Assembly (NCBI GenBank): GCA_963971305.1
Contig: OZ020309.1
Location: 2,349,001 to 2,413,000, forward strand
DNA from: Arcuatula senhousia
Taxonomy: Eukaryota; Mollusca; Bivalvia; Mytilida; Mytilidae
Direction: 5' to 3'
DNA length: 64,000 nt
Shown: piece by piece, positions 1 to 9,120 of the stretch
Layout: each line of letters opens with the position of its first letter
Position numbering within the stretch: position 1 is the stretch's first letter
The notes under the pieces: generated by a model
Database searches by the model: none
What the model was told of the DNA's origin: nothing
What the model saw: the letters and a program-made list of their open reading frames with translations, nothing else
Translations under genes and position numbers: made by a program

Positions 1-179
1 CCATTGCGATCTTCAATTTCAGTCACTGATATGTCGTTGCCATGATACGTCTTTTCTTCTTGGATATACATGTATGAGATTAATCGTTCCAGTTCTTGTT
101 GTTTTTTTCCAATGAAACGATATCTAAGGATGATATTTCTATATGGATCGTTAATAAGAATATAAGTTATCATACAAGT

Positions 180-332
180 GGTTAATATATAGTGATGGTG
201 TGTCCGTCCATCTGTGTGCCCGTGTGTCCTTCCATCAAAGTATCCATTTTTTATCCATAACTCCTCCTTATCCATTTGATGTTTTTCATGAAACGTTGAT
301 AAAATATTTGTTACATAATGGCAATGTGCACC
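180..332. other. Non-coding flank with old repeat remnant
   Basis: AT-rich non-coding sequence with a tccgtccatctgtgtg-like stretch of the kind that recurs in bivalve dispersed repeats (compare about 46400-46440 and 46920-46980). It continues at 876 after the SINE-like insertion, so 180-346 and 876-1300 were one sequence before that insertion. No gene seen in 1-332. Confidence 0.4.
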
Positions 333-346
333 TCTTATTCCAAAAT

Positions 347-861
347 CCCGTGCGGGTTCTGGGTGGCGAATAGGCCCGCAGCAGCGCTAAGCTTGTCGGT
401 AAAAGTCCAATAAAGATCGCTCAGAAACCTGACATAGGGTCAGGCCGCTTTGCTCACAAAGCGACTGGGATGTGTGCCCCAGGTGGTTGAATGGAGCAGC
501 CCTGACATCGAGAGATGCGAGGTCATCAGGCGATAATGCGGAAAACCTGACCGCAAACCATAGTGGTGCACCGTGTTGGGAAAAATGTCTCGTTCCCTGC
601 ACGTTAAAGAACCCTGGTGCAGGTCTCGGTAAGAGTAGGACCCTTAGGATCCCCATGCAGGTGGCCAAATTTCCCGTCCCTACCCATTACTACTTTTTCC
701 AGTGGCAGTCAAAGTTCTTCTACCCGATTGGCCTTGTGTCACCATTTTCTCCACTTCATCATCATTTCATGTTCATTGTATCACCACTTTCATGTTCATC
801 TCCCGGATATAGCCGAGATCGTGCTGCTTGGGAGTAAAGCAATAACTAACTAACTAACTAA
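347..861 (+). mobile_element. SINE-like retroposon, 515 bp, with (TAAC)n tail
   Basis: A non-autonomous interspersed repeat bounded by a perfect 14-bp target-site duplication, tcttattccaaaat, at 333-346 and 862-875. Its 3' end is a short run of taac repeats. The second copy at 52951-53464 (reverse strand) has nearly the same length, the same ends and its own different flanking duplication, and a partial copy lies at about 34385-34665. Target duplications of 13-14 bp and a simple-sequence tail are the marks of LINE-mediated retroposition. I see no convincing pol III A/B boxes, so SINE is an inference from size and ends. The open frames inside it (472-837, 617-853) are not supported as genes. 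Confidence 0.7.
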
Positions 862-875
862 TCTTATTCCAAAAT

Positions 876-1330
876 GTTTTCACAGTGATTTTTTTAAGAT
901 TTCCCATGGCATAACATAGACTTAGCTGTTTGACCATAAGGGGGCACCCGAATATTATCAACAACTCGTATTTAAATTCTTGATGGATTTTCATTAATCT
1001 TTCAAACAGTCCTTATGGCATAATGTTTTTGTGCATCTCTTTTTGTTGATTTTTTTTTGGTTTCCAAAAGCTGAACGTAGCCGTTCGACGAAAAGCGGTA
1101 CTAATCTCTAACCAATAACTACTTCCAACCTTTGATAGATTTTCATCAAATTTGTACATAAAATCTTAGTAACATATTGTAGATTTCAAAAGTTTTTTTG
1201 AATAATATGTTAAGGACGGGGTATTTATTTCTGAGCTGTTAATCACAGTTTTTTAGTCGGTATCTGTGTTATGTTATTACATCGAGAATACTTAGAAACT
1301 ATTAGAACATAATCAACACGTTATTATTTT
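876..1330. other. Intergenic, no gene seen
   Basis: AT-rich sequence with short homopolymers. It continues the pre-insertion sequence left of the SINE-like element. No coding feature can be supported. Confidence 0.5.
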
Positions 1331-1335
1331 TTTTT

Positions 1336-1790
1336 GACCCCTGACCTTTATCCCTGTCCTTTGACCACTAACCCTTTCCTCTGCCCTTTGACCTCTGACC
1401 CTTTCCTCGGTCATTTGACCCCTGACCCTTTCCTTGGTCATTTGACCCCTGACCCTTTCCTCGGTCCTTTTACCCCTGACTTTTTCCTTGGTCATTTGAC
1501 CCCTGACCCATTCCACGGTCATTTGCACTTTCCTTGGTCCTTTGACCCCTGACCCTTTCCTAGGTCCTTTGACCCCTGACCCTTTCCTCGGTCCTTTGAC
1601 CCCTGACCCTTTCCTAGGTCCTTTGACCTTGGACCTTTTCCTCGGTCATTTGACCCCTGACCCTTTCCTTGGCCCAATGACCTCTGACCCTTTCCTTGGT
1701 CCTTTTACCCATGACCCTTTCCTCGGTCCTTTGAACCCTAACCCGTTCCTCTGTCCTTTGACCCATGGCCCTTTTCTCAAGAGAAATAAG
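1336..1790 (+). repeat. 27-bp minisatellite, about 16 copies
   Basis: Direct tandem repeat of a 27-bp unit around tttgacccctgaccctttcc followed by tnggtcc. Because 27 is a multiple of three, frames stay open on both strands (for example a run of LTPDPFLGP units on the plus strand). That periodicity, the absence of any other domain and the lack of gene structure say these frames are artefacts of the repeat. Units diverge by point changes. A second cluster of about five units lies at 25583-25715. Confidence 0.85.
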
Positions 1791-1919
1791 ATATTCAAGT
1801 CTTATGAAGGATACCATATGAAACAAAATCACAACCATTCAGAAGCAACCTTCAATGTTCAGAAACTATGTCGTATACAATATCATTCAACATTTTTCAT
1901 TCAAGATCTGTTAAGGTAG

Positions 1920-3320
1920 GTTCAACATGTTAGATCTGTCGTCTTTCTTCCGACCGAAAGTACAAATAGACAACTTCTTTTTATGCAACAATTTATATAA
2001 ACAATGAGCTGTGTGAAAATTTATATACTAACATGTGATTTGAAGTTACTTATCCTTAACTAAATCAATAGGTTAAGGCTACGTGTAAAGCTACATCTTG
2101 TCTGTGTCTGCAATAGCTTCATTTTAAAGGCCTTTAAATTAATAATCATAAAACCTATAAGGAGTTATCTGACAATTGACAATTTCGACCTAAAATATAC
2201 TTGTGAGGGACTTTGATTTTGAAAAGCCTAAGATCATTTAGTTGCTTTCGGTTAAAGTTTTTGAGGTAACATTTATTTGCATCAATTTTACCGTTTGTGC
2301 TTTTTAAAATCTCAAAAGCCATGTTCTTTTTTAGTAACCATAATAAACGAAGATCGTGTTGCTAACTGGCAAATCTACACAATATTGTGGATATTCCTGT
2401 TCATCTTACCCATTTTCTCTTTTTTCTTACTTTAAAATTGAGAAACGTTGACGGAAAGAGTGTTAATTGCAATGAAAGTCAGACCACTACTTTGTTGTAA
2501 CAGTGTTTTTTTATTTTATTTTAAGAATAGCGAGAATATTTTACAAGCTTTTGTTTGTACTTTTCTTATTTTATAATTAGTTTGACCATGGGAAAATCGG
2601 AAAATCACTAAACAGCGAACATCCACATGGACTGGGTTCGTTACGGCTTATGACTGTTTTATTTTGTTGTTGTTGTTTTTCTAATTGCCGCTTCTTTTAG
2701 GCTTTGTTGCGTTCACTCATTCTACATTTCATACTTCTATCAGTGTGTTCATATTCACTTTTTGTATTTTTTTTTCTAATTGACGCTTCTTTTATTTAGG
2801 TTGTGTTACGTACACTCATTCTATATCTCATTATCTTCTATCAGTGTGTCGTCATTCACTCTTGAAGGAAAGATCTTTGATTTTCTCTTCGAACTAAATT
2901 TAAAATACCTCTAAGACAAAGATTACTTGACGTGCAAAAGAATAATGCAGATATCATTATGACTTTTCTGTTCCAAGACAGGAATTGACTTGACCGATAC
3001 CTTTTTCAATATTACTGAATTTATCTACTACTAGTATGCATGGACTGATGATTGTTGCTATTTCTATAAAAGTCTGATCACATCTGTATTTATTACTATA
3101 CTATTTATGGACTTAGGAGTTTGGTATTTCTAAGTCTGATCATATCTGCCTGCTCGTGTATCTTTCCCCTCAATGTATTTATATTTTTATCAAATTATTA
3201 TTTTTTTACAGAAAGAGTACAGATAGAACACAAATAAGTAAAAATAATTCTGGTATATATCTTTATGTTTTTTGTTTTTTTTTGTCTTTCAATTGTCACG
3301 TTTGACAATTTTCTCTAATT
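1920..3320. other. 3' flank of C1q gene A with a 96-bp duplication
   Basis: No coding feature. At about 2677-2860 there is a two-copy direct repeat with a 96-bp period (word ctaattgNcgcttctttta at about 2681 and 2777). The stretch of about 2800-3320 resembles 27370-28050, the 3' flank of C1q gene B, including the words atcagtgtgt and gaaggaaagatc. This extends the gene duplication beyond the stop codon. Confidence 0.5.
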
Positions 3321-3323
3321 CAA

Positions 3324-3709
3324 TTATTGAATCTTTACAATTGTCAGACAAGAATGTTGGATATGTTGAATATGTGTAGCAGACACCACTTGTATCCAGA
3401 CACTGTCCCCCTTTTCTAGTAACAAGGTTGCAGACGTGGATCCAGTCTCCCAGGTAAAGCTAACACCACCTTTGTACATTTTTGTTACCACGTTTCCGTT
3501 CCTATAGATCCCTACTTGACCACCACCAACATCGAGAGCCATTACCGAAACTATCACTAGATAAATTCCTTCAACTTCTACTACAAACTTGCCATTTGTT
3601 TTAAATGTGGTGATGTCTTTGATGCCGACTGATGATCTTATGTCGTCAAACTTCAGAATTGTTCCAGTTGGATGGTTTCCATGTTTTGATACACAGCCAG
3701 TAAGGGAAA
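3324..3709 (-). CDS. C1q-domain protein A, exon with globular C1q head
   Basis: This is the terminal coding exon of a small secreted C1q-domain protein. It starts just after a pyrimidine-rich acceptor (tttatgtttcag on the minus strand, AG at 3711-3710) and runs to a stop at 3324. It contributes two bases of a split codon and then 127 residues. Visible C1q features are GTILKFDDI near the start, then VEGIYLVIVSV, GIYRNGNVV, the Trp of FTWETGSTSATLLLEKGDSVWIQV, and the short C-terminal strand CLTIVKIQ. C1q heads form trimeric jelly-rolls; bivalve relatives are secreted and many act as pattern-recognition lectins in immunity. That role is family knowledge, not shown here. The open frame extends to 3785 only by reading into the intron. 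Its partner exon is 4631-4787 and its paralogue is 28051-28433. Confidence 0.85.
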
Positions 3710-3980
3710 CTGAAACATAAATATAGAGTAAATCAATATTTAAACCAAATGAAATCGGGATTGGTGGATTGATGCTTATCACCAATAATGTCTGCTATTA
3801 CAAAAAAAAACCTTTACCAGGTAAGCGTATTTTAATGCTTCTACAAAATTCCCCTTCTTTGTAATCTGTGACGTTTATGCTGACTGTGATTTAACATCGT
3901 TAAAATTGACGTGGATTAGATTAATCATTTATAAATCGCAACCAGAAAAAGCTTAAACGATACTCTTGTTATCAATTTTG

Positions 3981-4390
3981 ACCTAACACAAGTGATTTTC
4001 CTTTTCGTTTTTCGTTTTTCGTTTTTCAAATTTTTTTTTTTCAAAATTTTTTTTTTCGAATTTGTTTTTTTTTTCGATTTTGAATAGGAAAATGACCCAT
4101 TTTCCTTTTCGTTTTTCATTTTCCTTTTCGATTTTGAATAGGAAAATGACTCATTTTCCTTTTCGTTATTCATTTTCTTTTTCGTTTTTCATTTTCCTTT
4201 TCGATTTTGAATAGGAAAATGACCCATTTTCCTTTTCGTTATTCATTTTCCTTTTCAATTTTTTTTTTTCAAAAATTTTTTTTTTCAAAATTTTTTTTTT
4301 CGATTTTGAATAGGAAAATGACCCATTTTGAAAAAAAAAATTTGAAAAACGAAAAACGAAAAACGAAAAGGAAAATCACTTGTGTTAGGT
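3981..4390. mobile_element. 410-bp foldback MITE with 9-bp TSD (Mutator-like?) in C1q intron
   Basis: The element is flanked by a perfect 9-bp duplication, tcaattttg, at 3972-3980 and 4391-4399. Its ends, acctaacacaagtgattttc and the complement, form an inverted repeat of about 60 bp that runs on through cgtttttcgtttttc into a T tract. The middle is an array of units in which cattttcct and aggaaaatg face each other around gattttgaat. A 9-bp TSD with long TIRs is typical of Mutator-like (MULE) elements; that class is inference, since there is no transposase. It lies in the intron of C1q gene A. Open frames on both strands here (3925-4173, 4207-4407) are low-complexity artefacts. Confidence 0.8.
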
Positions 4391-4630
4391 TCAATTTTGG
4401 TGTATGATCAAATTGTAAATTATATCATAATCGAGAAATATTCTTCTTTTGGAATTTATAATATATATCGCACCTATAACGATGCACCATATTTTCTGTT
4501 TTAACAAACGCTGCTTGTGATATGAAAACATAACTCAATATGATTTTTAAAAATCTTCTTGAATAGTTAGATAGTTGGTCTTTTATATACATATAAAAGT
4601 GAACTGGTCACCTTTTATGAATGCATTTAC

Positions 4631-4787
4631 CTGATCGCTTTAATGCACTGATTTCTGCCTTGAATTCAGTCATTTGTTTCTCAAACTCTGGAAACAGGCT
4701 TAGTACTGACTCCTCCGCCGGACAACCATTTTGGAAAATAGCAAACACTGCCAATATGGTCATCAACACAAGTAATAAGTGTTTCAT
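4631..4787 (-). CDS. C1q-domain protein A, first coding exon (signal peptide and coiled coil)
   Basis: Start chosen at the ATG ending at 4787, which begins a textbook signal peptide, MKHLLLVLMTILAVFAIF, followed by SVLSLFPEFEKQMTEFKAEISALK, a short heptad-like helix as in other C1q proteins. The exon ends at 4631 before a clear donor (gcgatcag|gtaaatg). It is 157 nt, 52 codons plus one base, which matches the two-base phase of the exon starting at 3709, so the spliced protein would be about 180 aa. A pyrimidine-rich acceptor ending at 4823 (tttcttttttttag) suggests a further intron in the 5' UTR; the upstream open frame to 4964 would be intronic. Gene B has the same layout and an equivalent LFPEYQQQITEFKSKISALE segment. 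Confidence 0.8.
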
Positions 4788-4964
4788 GACGTCAGTTTCG
4801 ATGACAAAGTTGGTTACAAAATCTAAAAAAAAGAAACATAATAGAGAGCAAAAAGGCTTTAAAAAGCAGGAAAAGGAAATAACATGATAGTGATTACCAA
4901 TGTGTGAAGAAATACTGTTACCTTTCGAAAGTCTTGCCCAAGTTTGTATGAGAAATTTAATCAT

Positions 4965-5800
4965 GCTGATCTTTAAATATAGGACTACATTCTTAAGATT
5001 TCCTGACAGATTTCCGTGATGAACTAATCTATCATGTTTATGATGATCTCATTTTGAAGCACAAGTTGTCGGACTATGCAAATTAAATGACTTCCCTTTT
5101 CAATATAGCATCTTACGCAATACATGTATAAGAATGTCGACTCTTTAACAATCAAAATAAAAGCCCTTTTATAAGCACAGATGGTGGGTCCTATTTGCTT
5201 TATTGCTTTAATGTATGATTAGAAGAGCAGGACCAAGACCCAAATGTTCGCATTCATTGTGCATGCTGTGGTGAAAACAAAATATATATCCAAATAAATG
5301 TTTTACTGCCATGACAAAGAGAACGAAGGCACCTTTGTACTAGTACACATGTATATGAATTTAGGGAGAGGTAGATACAAATGATGTATATTGTACATAT
5401 CTGATACAATGATTGCCGCCGATGCATCGTAAAGTCAAATTGTTGTTCATTGGGGTATAGGGATGTGGGTCGTGGTCAATGAGAACACATGAATAAGCGA
5501 AAATTTGTCGAAATGCTCCCCCTCACCGATTTGACACATCATTAGAACCACTCTGTCTTGATATTGCCCTTTACTGATTGACAACTGTGTATTTTGTCCA
5601 AATCGTTATTAAACGGGCCATTTGTTTTTGTTTTTTTCATCTTTTACATCAGAAGTACTACGGACGAAAATATTCATTTTTATCTATTGGAAGTTTGATT
5701 CAGTTGAATACAAAAAGTCATGACAACGTGAATTGGTTCTTTGATTGTGCTTGCCGATTAGCGAAACTCGTATATATAAGATTTGATAGACATTTAAGGT
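4965..5800. other. Upstream flank of C1q gene A
   Basis: AT-rich non-coding sequence. The promoter and any 5' UTR exon of gene A should lie here, but I cannot place a TATA box or transcription start with confidence. The 74-aa frame at 5578-5802 shows no recognisable domain and is not called. Confidence 0.4.
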
Positions 5801-6240
5801 AAAAACAAAACAACTTCAATGTCCAAAAGAAAAGACAAAGCATGGAAGACACACAAACAAATTGAAGATTGCAAATATCCTTTACTTGGTAACGGCATTT
5901 CAAAAGAAAATAAGAGGGATTTTCTGTAGTGTTTTAATTCAACTGTAATTGGAGCGCTTTATTTTTAAGAACATGCAAAGAATATATATTAACATTTCAT
6001 TATACGTCTTGCCGCTTCAAAAAATATTTAGAAGAATGGTGCACAGTCTGATACAGACATGAAATTTGGCACAAACCTAGTATTGGGTTTCTTTTTCGAA
6101 GTATCCGCCATATTGAATGAGACCGGAAGTAGGTGATATCCTTTTTAATAAGTCATAAGTCATAAGTCATAAGTTTATTGAGCAAATTACACCCCAAGGG
6201 GTCAATAGCTACAAACAAAACAAACATTCAAAACAAAGAA
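5800..6240. repeat. R-module fragment and (AGTCATA)n microsatellite
   Basis: About 5810-5910 resembles part of the R-module (words caatgtccaaaag, attgaagattgcaa, aacggcatttcaaaag; compare 21930-22020 and 39415-39490). At about 6148-6175 the heptamer agtcata occurs three to four times. The words gaagtaggtgat at about 6128 and 8305 lie on either side of the RT copy between them. Confidence 0.45.
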
Positions 6241-6328
6241 ACAATTAAGAAATGGTATTGCCCCCTGTCCTCAGTGAAAGAGACTGTTTTAAAAAGGAGC
6301 CCAGCAATCTCACAAATAAGTGAAAATA

Positions 6329-6605
6329 GAAGCAGAGGTACCAATGGGGTATTCTAATGTCAAAAGTCCGAAAGGGCAGAGACAAAACCAGTAAACACCA
6401 ACAAGAACGGGACAAAAACAGACAACATGTAAAACATGGAAACACAAAATAACTGAATATCAATTAACAACGCGAACTCCAGTCGAAACAAGAGTGAACT
6501 CAGGTGCTCCGGAAGAGTAAGCAGTTCCTGCTTGCTATAGCACACCCGTCGCGTTGCCAATAGTCCATTCAGCGTGTCAAATCTGGTAAAGGAAGACAAA
6601 ACCAC
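6329..6605 (-). repeat. 3' tail of Penelope-like RT element
   Basis: Non-coding tail directly downstream of the RT frame on the minus strand. It contains ctcttccggagcacctgagt, gttcttgttggtgtttactg and ends ccccattggtacctctgctt. This tail is the most repeated sequence in the window. Standalone or nearly standalone copies lie near 12425-12645, 15040-15240, 24560-24840, 26220-26275, 27650-27842, 33250-33535, 35170-35235, 35705-35890, 37100-37320, 44800-44945 and 54783-55050. The constant 3' end with variable 5' truncation points to reverse transcription from the 3' end. Small frames within it (6245-6463, 6360-6605) are not genes. Confidence 0.75.
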
Positions 6606-6608
6606 ACC

Positions 6609-8215
6609 TTATGACAAACCAACATCTGCACTCATCTGAGAGATCGAAATCCAATATTTGTCTGTAAGTGCATGATGTCTTCCGTAAAATTTCTTGAGTG
6701 AAGACAGCAACCGAGGAGCAACATAACCCTGTGTGAGCAATTTTTGTGTCAGACGTGTCGCTCTGCTAAGGAAATGGATGTAAGTCCCGCATGCTCTGGA
6801 GTAACGAATCAATTGAGATACGTAAACTCCATAAGCTGGAGCGGACGGAATGTTGCTACACAAGAAGGGAAAGTTGACGATTGGAAAGTTGAAGTCATCA
6901 CGTTTGTCATAGAGCCTTGTTGAAAGTCTTCCTTGTGAGTCAATTTCTAGATGTAGATCTAAATATGAAGCAGACTTCCTAGAATCCGTTGTGTCCTTTA
7001 TCTCAAGCTCCTGGGGATATATGAGATGGAGAAAGTCACCAAATCGAGAATTGTTTAGTGAAAGGACATCATCAATATAACGGAACGTGAGGTTGAAAGA
7101 GAGAGCTAGTCTACGGTCTTTTTTGTCTAGAAGAGATTGTAAGAAGTCTGCTTCATATGAATGAAGAAACAAATCAACAAGCAAAGGTGCACAATTAGTG
7201 CCCATTGGAATCCCTATTGTTTGCTGAAAAACACGTCCACCAAACTGAACAAATATGTTGTCAATAAGAAAGTTGAGCATGTCGATTATTTGGTCTTCTG
7301 TAAACTTGTTCTTTTTCTTAGACTCATTGATGACAAAGTAAGTCTTGGTATAATCGACTACAAGAAATGTGTACCTGCGTTTTCCATTCTTTTTGAAAAA
7401 GCTGCGTTTAATCAGCTGTGCCAATCGCGATTTCAGTTGTTCATGTGGAATAGAAGTGTAAAGTGTGGAGAAATCGAATGTTTTGATGCTGTTACAAGAT
7501 GAAACTGATTTAGAGTTAAGAATCTCCATCAGTTCTTTCGAATTCTTCAGGATCCACATTTGATTGACACCATTTCTAGAATAACAACAATCGTAATATT
7601 TCTGGAGGCCGGATTTTATTGCCGTAAGTATTGAAGTTTACAGAACTGAAAGAGACTTAGTTGTACATTTGGTTGACCCTGCAATGAAGCGCTGTTTGTA
7701 TGGATTTTTATGTAATTTAGGAATCCAATACAGGGATTGAATGTCATCATTACCGCCACCAACAGAAAGGCCGAAGGAGGAAATGACAGATTTGTGATTG
7801 TCAATGATTTCCTCCTTAGACAGTGTTGTAGCCGTGTATGTGGTACTATTGCTGCTACAACCAACCCCCAATTCAGCTGTCAAACAGTATATATAGTGTT
7901 TCTTGCACACAAAAATAATGTTATTTGGTGCTTTGTCTGCATGTACAACAACATATCTGTCATGTAAGTGTTTTGGCAACATCAGCGTTGCTGAAAATGG
8001 ATGTTGCCTTAGTGCTCATTGAGCCTTTCAAAGAATTGATTCTTTTCAAAAGCAATGACCTCACAGCTTTTACCCATTCTGACAAAACGTCACATTCTTC
8101 CTCCTGTTCTTTTTTGGCCCAATTTCTGGCATAGTCCTCAACTGAATCCATAATTGTTTTGAAATTATAGCTCCAGTTGATTCGTCTTGGCTCACGATAT
8201 TTAGGTCGCACGAAA
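6609..8215 (-). pseudogene. Penelope-like reverse transcriptase, best-preserved copy, broken
   Basis: Read on the minus strand this gives one RT-related protein of about 530 aa with two lesions: a frameshift near 7965-7980 and an in-frame TAA near 7636. Fragments in order are RPKYREPRRINWSYNF (8211), DKAPNNIIFVCKKHY and YWIPKLHKNPYKQRFIAGS (7982-7638), then TFDFSTLYTSIPHEQLK, IGIPMGTNCAPLLVDLFL, the catalytic FRYIDDVLSLNN and SYLDLHLEIDSQGRLSTRLY (7559-6609). The protein ends with KFYGRHHAL..YWISISQ and has no GIY-YIG nuclease in this copy. I class it as Penelope-like from the PMGxxxAPLLxDLF and YIDD context; membership of another RT clade is possible. The 5' end at about 8215 is probably truncated. 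About 15 further relics of this family lie in the window. Confidence 0.75.
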
Positions 8216-8219
8216 CAAA

Positions 8220-9115
8220 GATTTAGAGAATATGTTACGTTAATATCACGATAAAAGCAATTTGTCTAAAATATTAAATCCAATTATTTTGGATAAATGT
8301 ACCAGAAGTAGGTGATTTTTTTTCCGCATATGTAATGAGGGCAGTTTGAGAAAAGGTGTGATTAGCATGTACAATTTATACTATTTAGTACTGTTTAGCT
8401 CGAATCAACGTTGTAAACACTCGAGACAAAGTAGCAAAACCAGAAGATTACATGCTTAAAGTTATCAAAAATCCTTTGCTATTTTTATACCATTGTTCTT
8501 TTAACATAAAACGTTCTGGCTTACTTGATTTATTCCACTTCGTCCATAGATGGTCATAGTGTGACAACAACTCCCTTCCAACCTGCGTTTTTTCTTTGCC
8601 TCATTCCAAGTCATGTTAACCCTACCTGAGGTGTGTGTTTTTAACTACCCTTCTTCCGTTGTCCCTGGGAGTTCCAATTTAGAGGTTGCCTTTTGACATT
8701 TATTTCTTGTTTTCATAAAGTGTGTCCTATCCACTTTAATTTTCTAGCTATAATCACTTTTTTTCTATAAGTTCCCGATTTGTTTTCATCTAATGTTCTA
8801 TGGTGCTTATTTGTTCTGGCCATCTTAAACCAATGATGTTTCAGAGACATTTGTCCACATTTGTAAACAAACACCTGGAGAGATTGATGGAGGAAACAAC
8901 TTCTCTTAATGTTTCATAGCCAAATAGAAGGACAAATTTTAAAATGATGTTAAGATTTTGATAGTCTTTTTTTTCTTAGTGTTCTGCTTTTCCATACAGG
9001 CTTAAGAAAAGAACTTGGATGTCTTCGTCGGTATCCCAGTCTTACTTGTCATGCTGCAAAGATAGGTGAAGTTGTCTACATTTTCTATGCATTGCTGACA
9101 TGCAAGAAGTATTTT
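8220..9115. other. Intergenic, no gene seen
   Basis: AT-rich sequence without a supported gene or a repeat I can delimit. It may contain the missing 3' end of the non-LTR element that follows, since that relic is on the minus strand and its RT stops near 9120. Confidence 0.4.
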
Positions 9116-9120
9116 TGACT

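Noticed and set aside
472..853. 121-aa and 78-aa ORFs, and the related 53142-53372 ORF
   Set aside because: They lie in the SINE-like repeat; the similarity between copies is repeat identity, and the frames differ in extent.
1313..1919. Repeat proteins (LTPDPFLGP units) on both strands
   Set aside because: A direct product of a 27-bp minisatellite; no signal, domain, splice or start support.
6245..6605. Small hydrophobic ORFs in the RT tails (also 24390-24725, 36996-37316, 54715-55052)
   Set aside because: They recur with every copy of the tail but shift frame between copies; non-coding 3' sequence.
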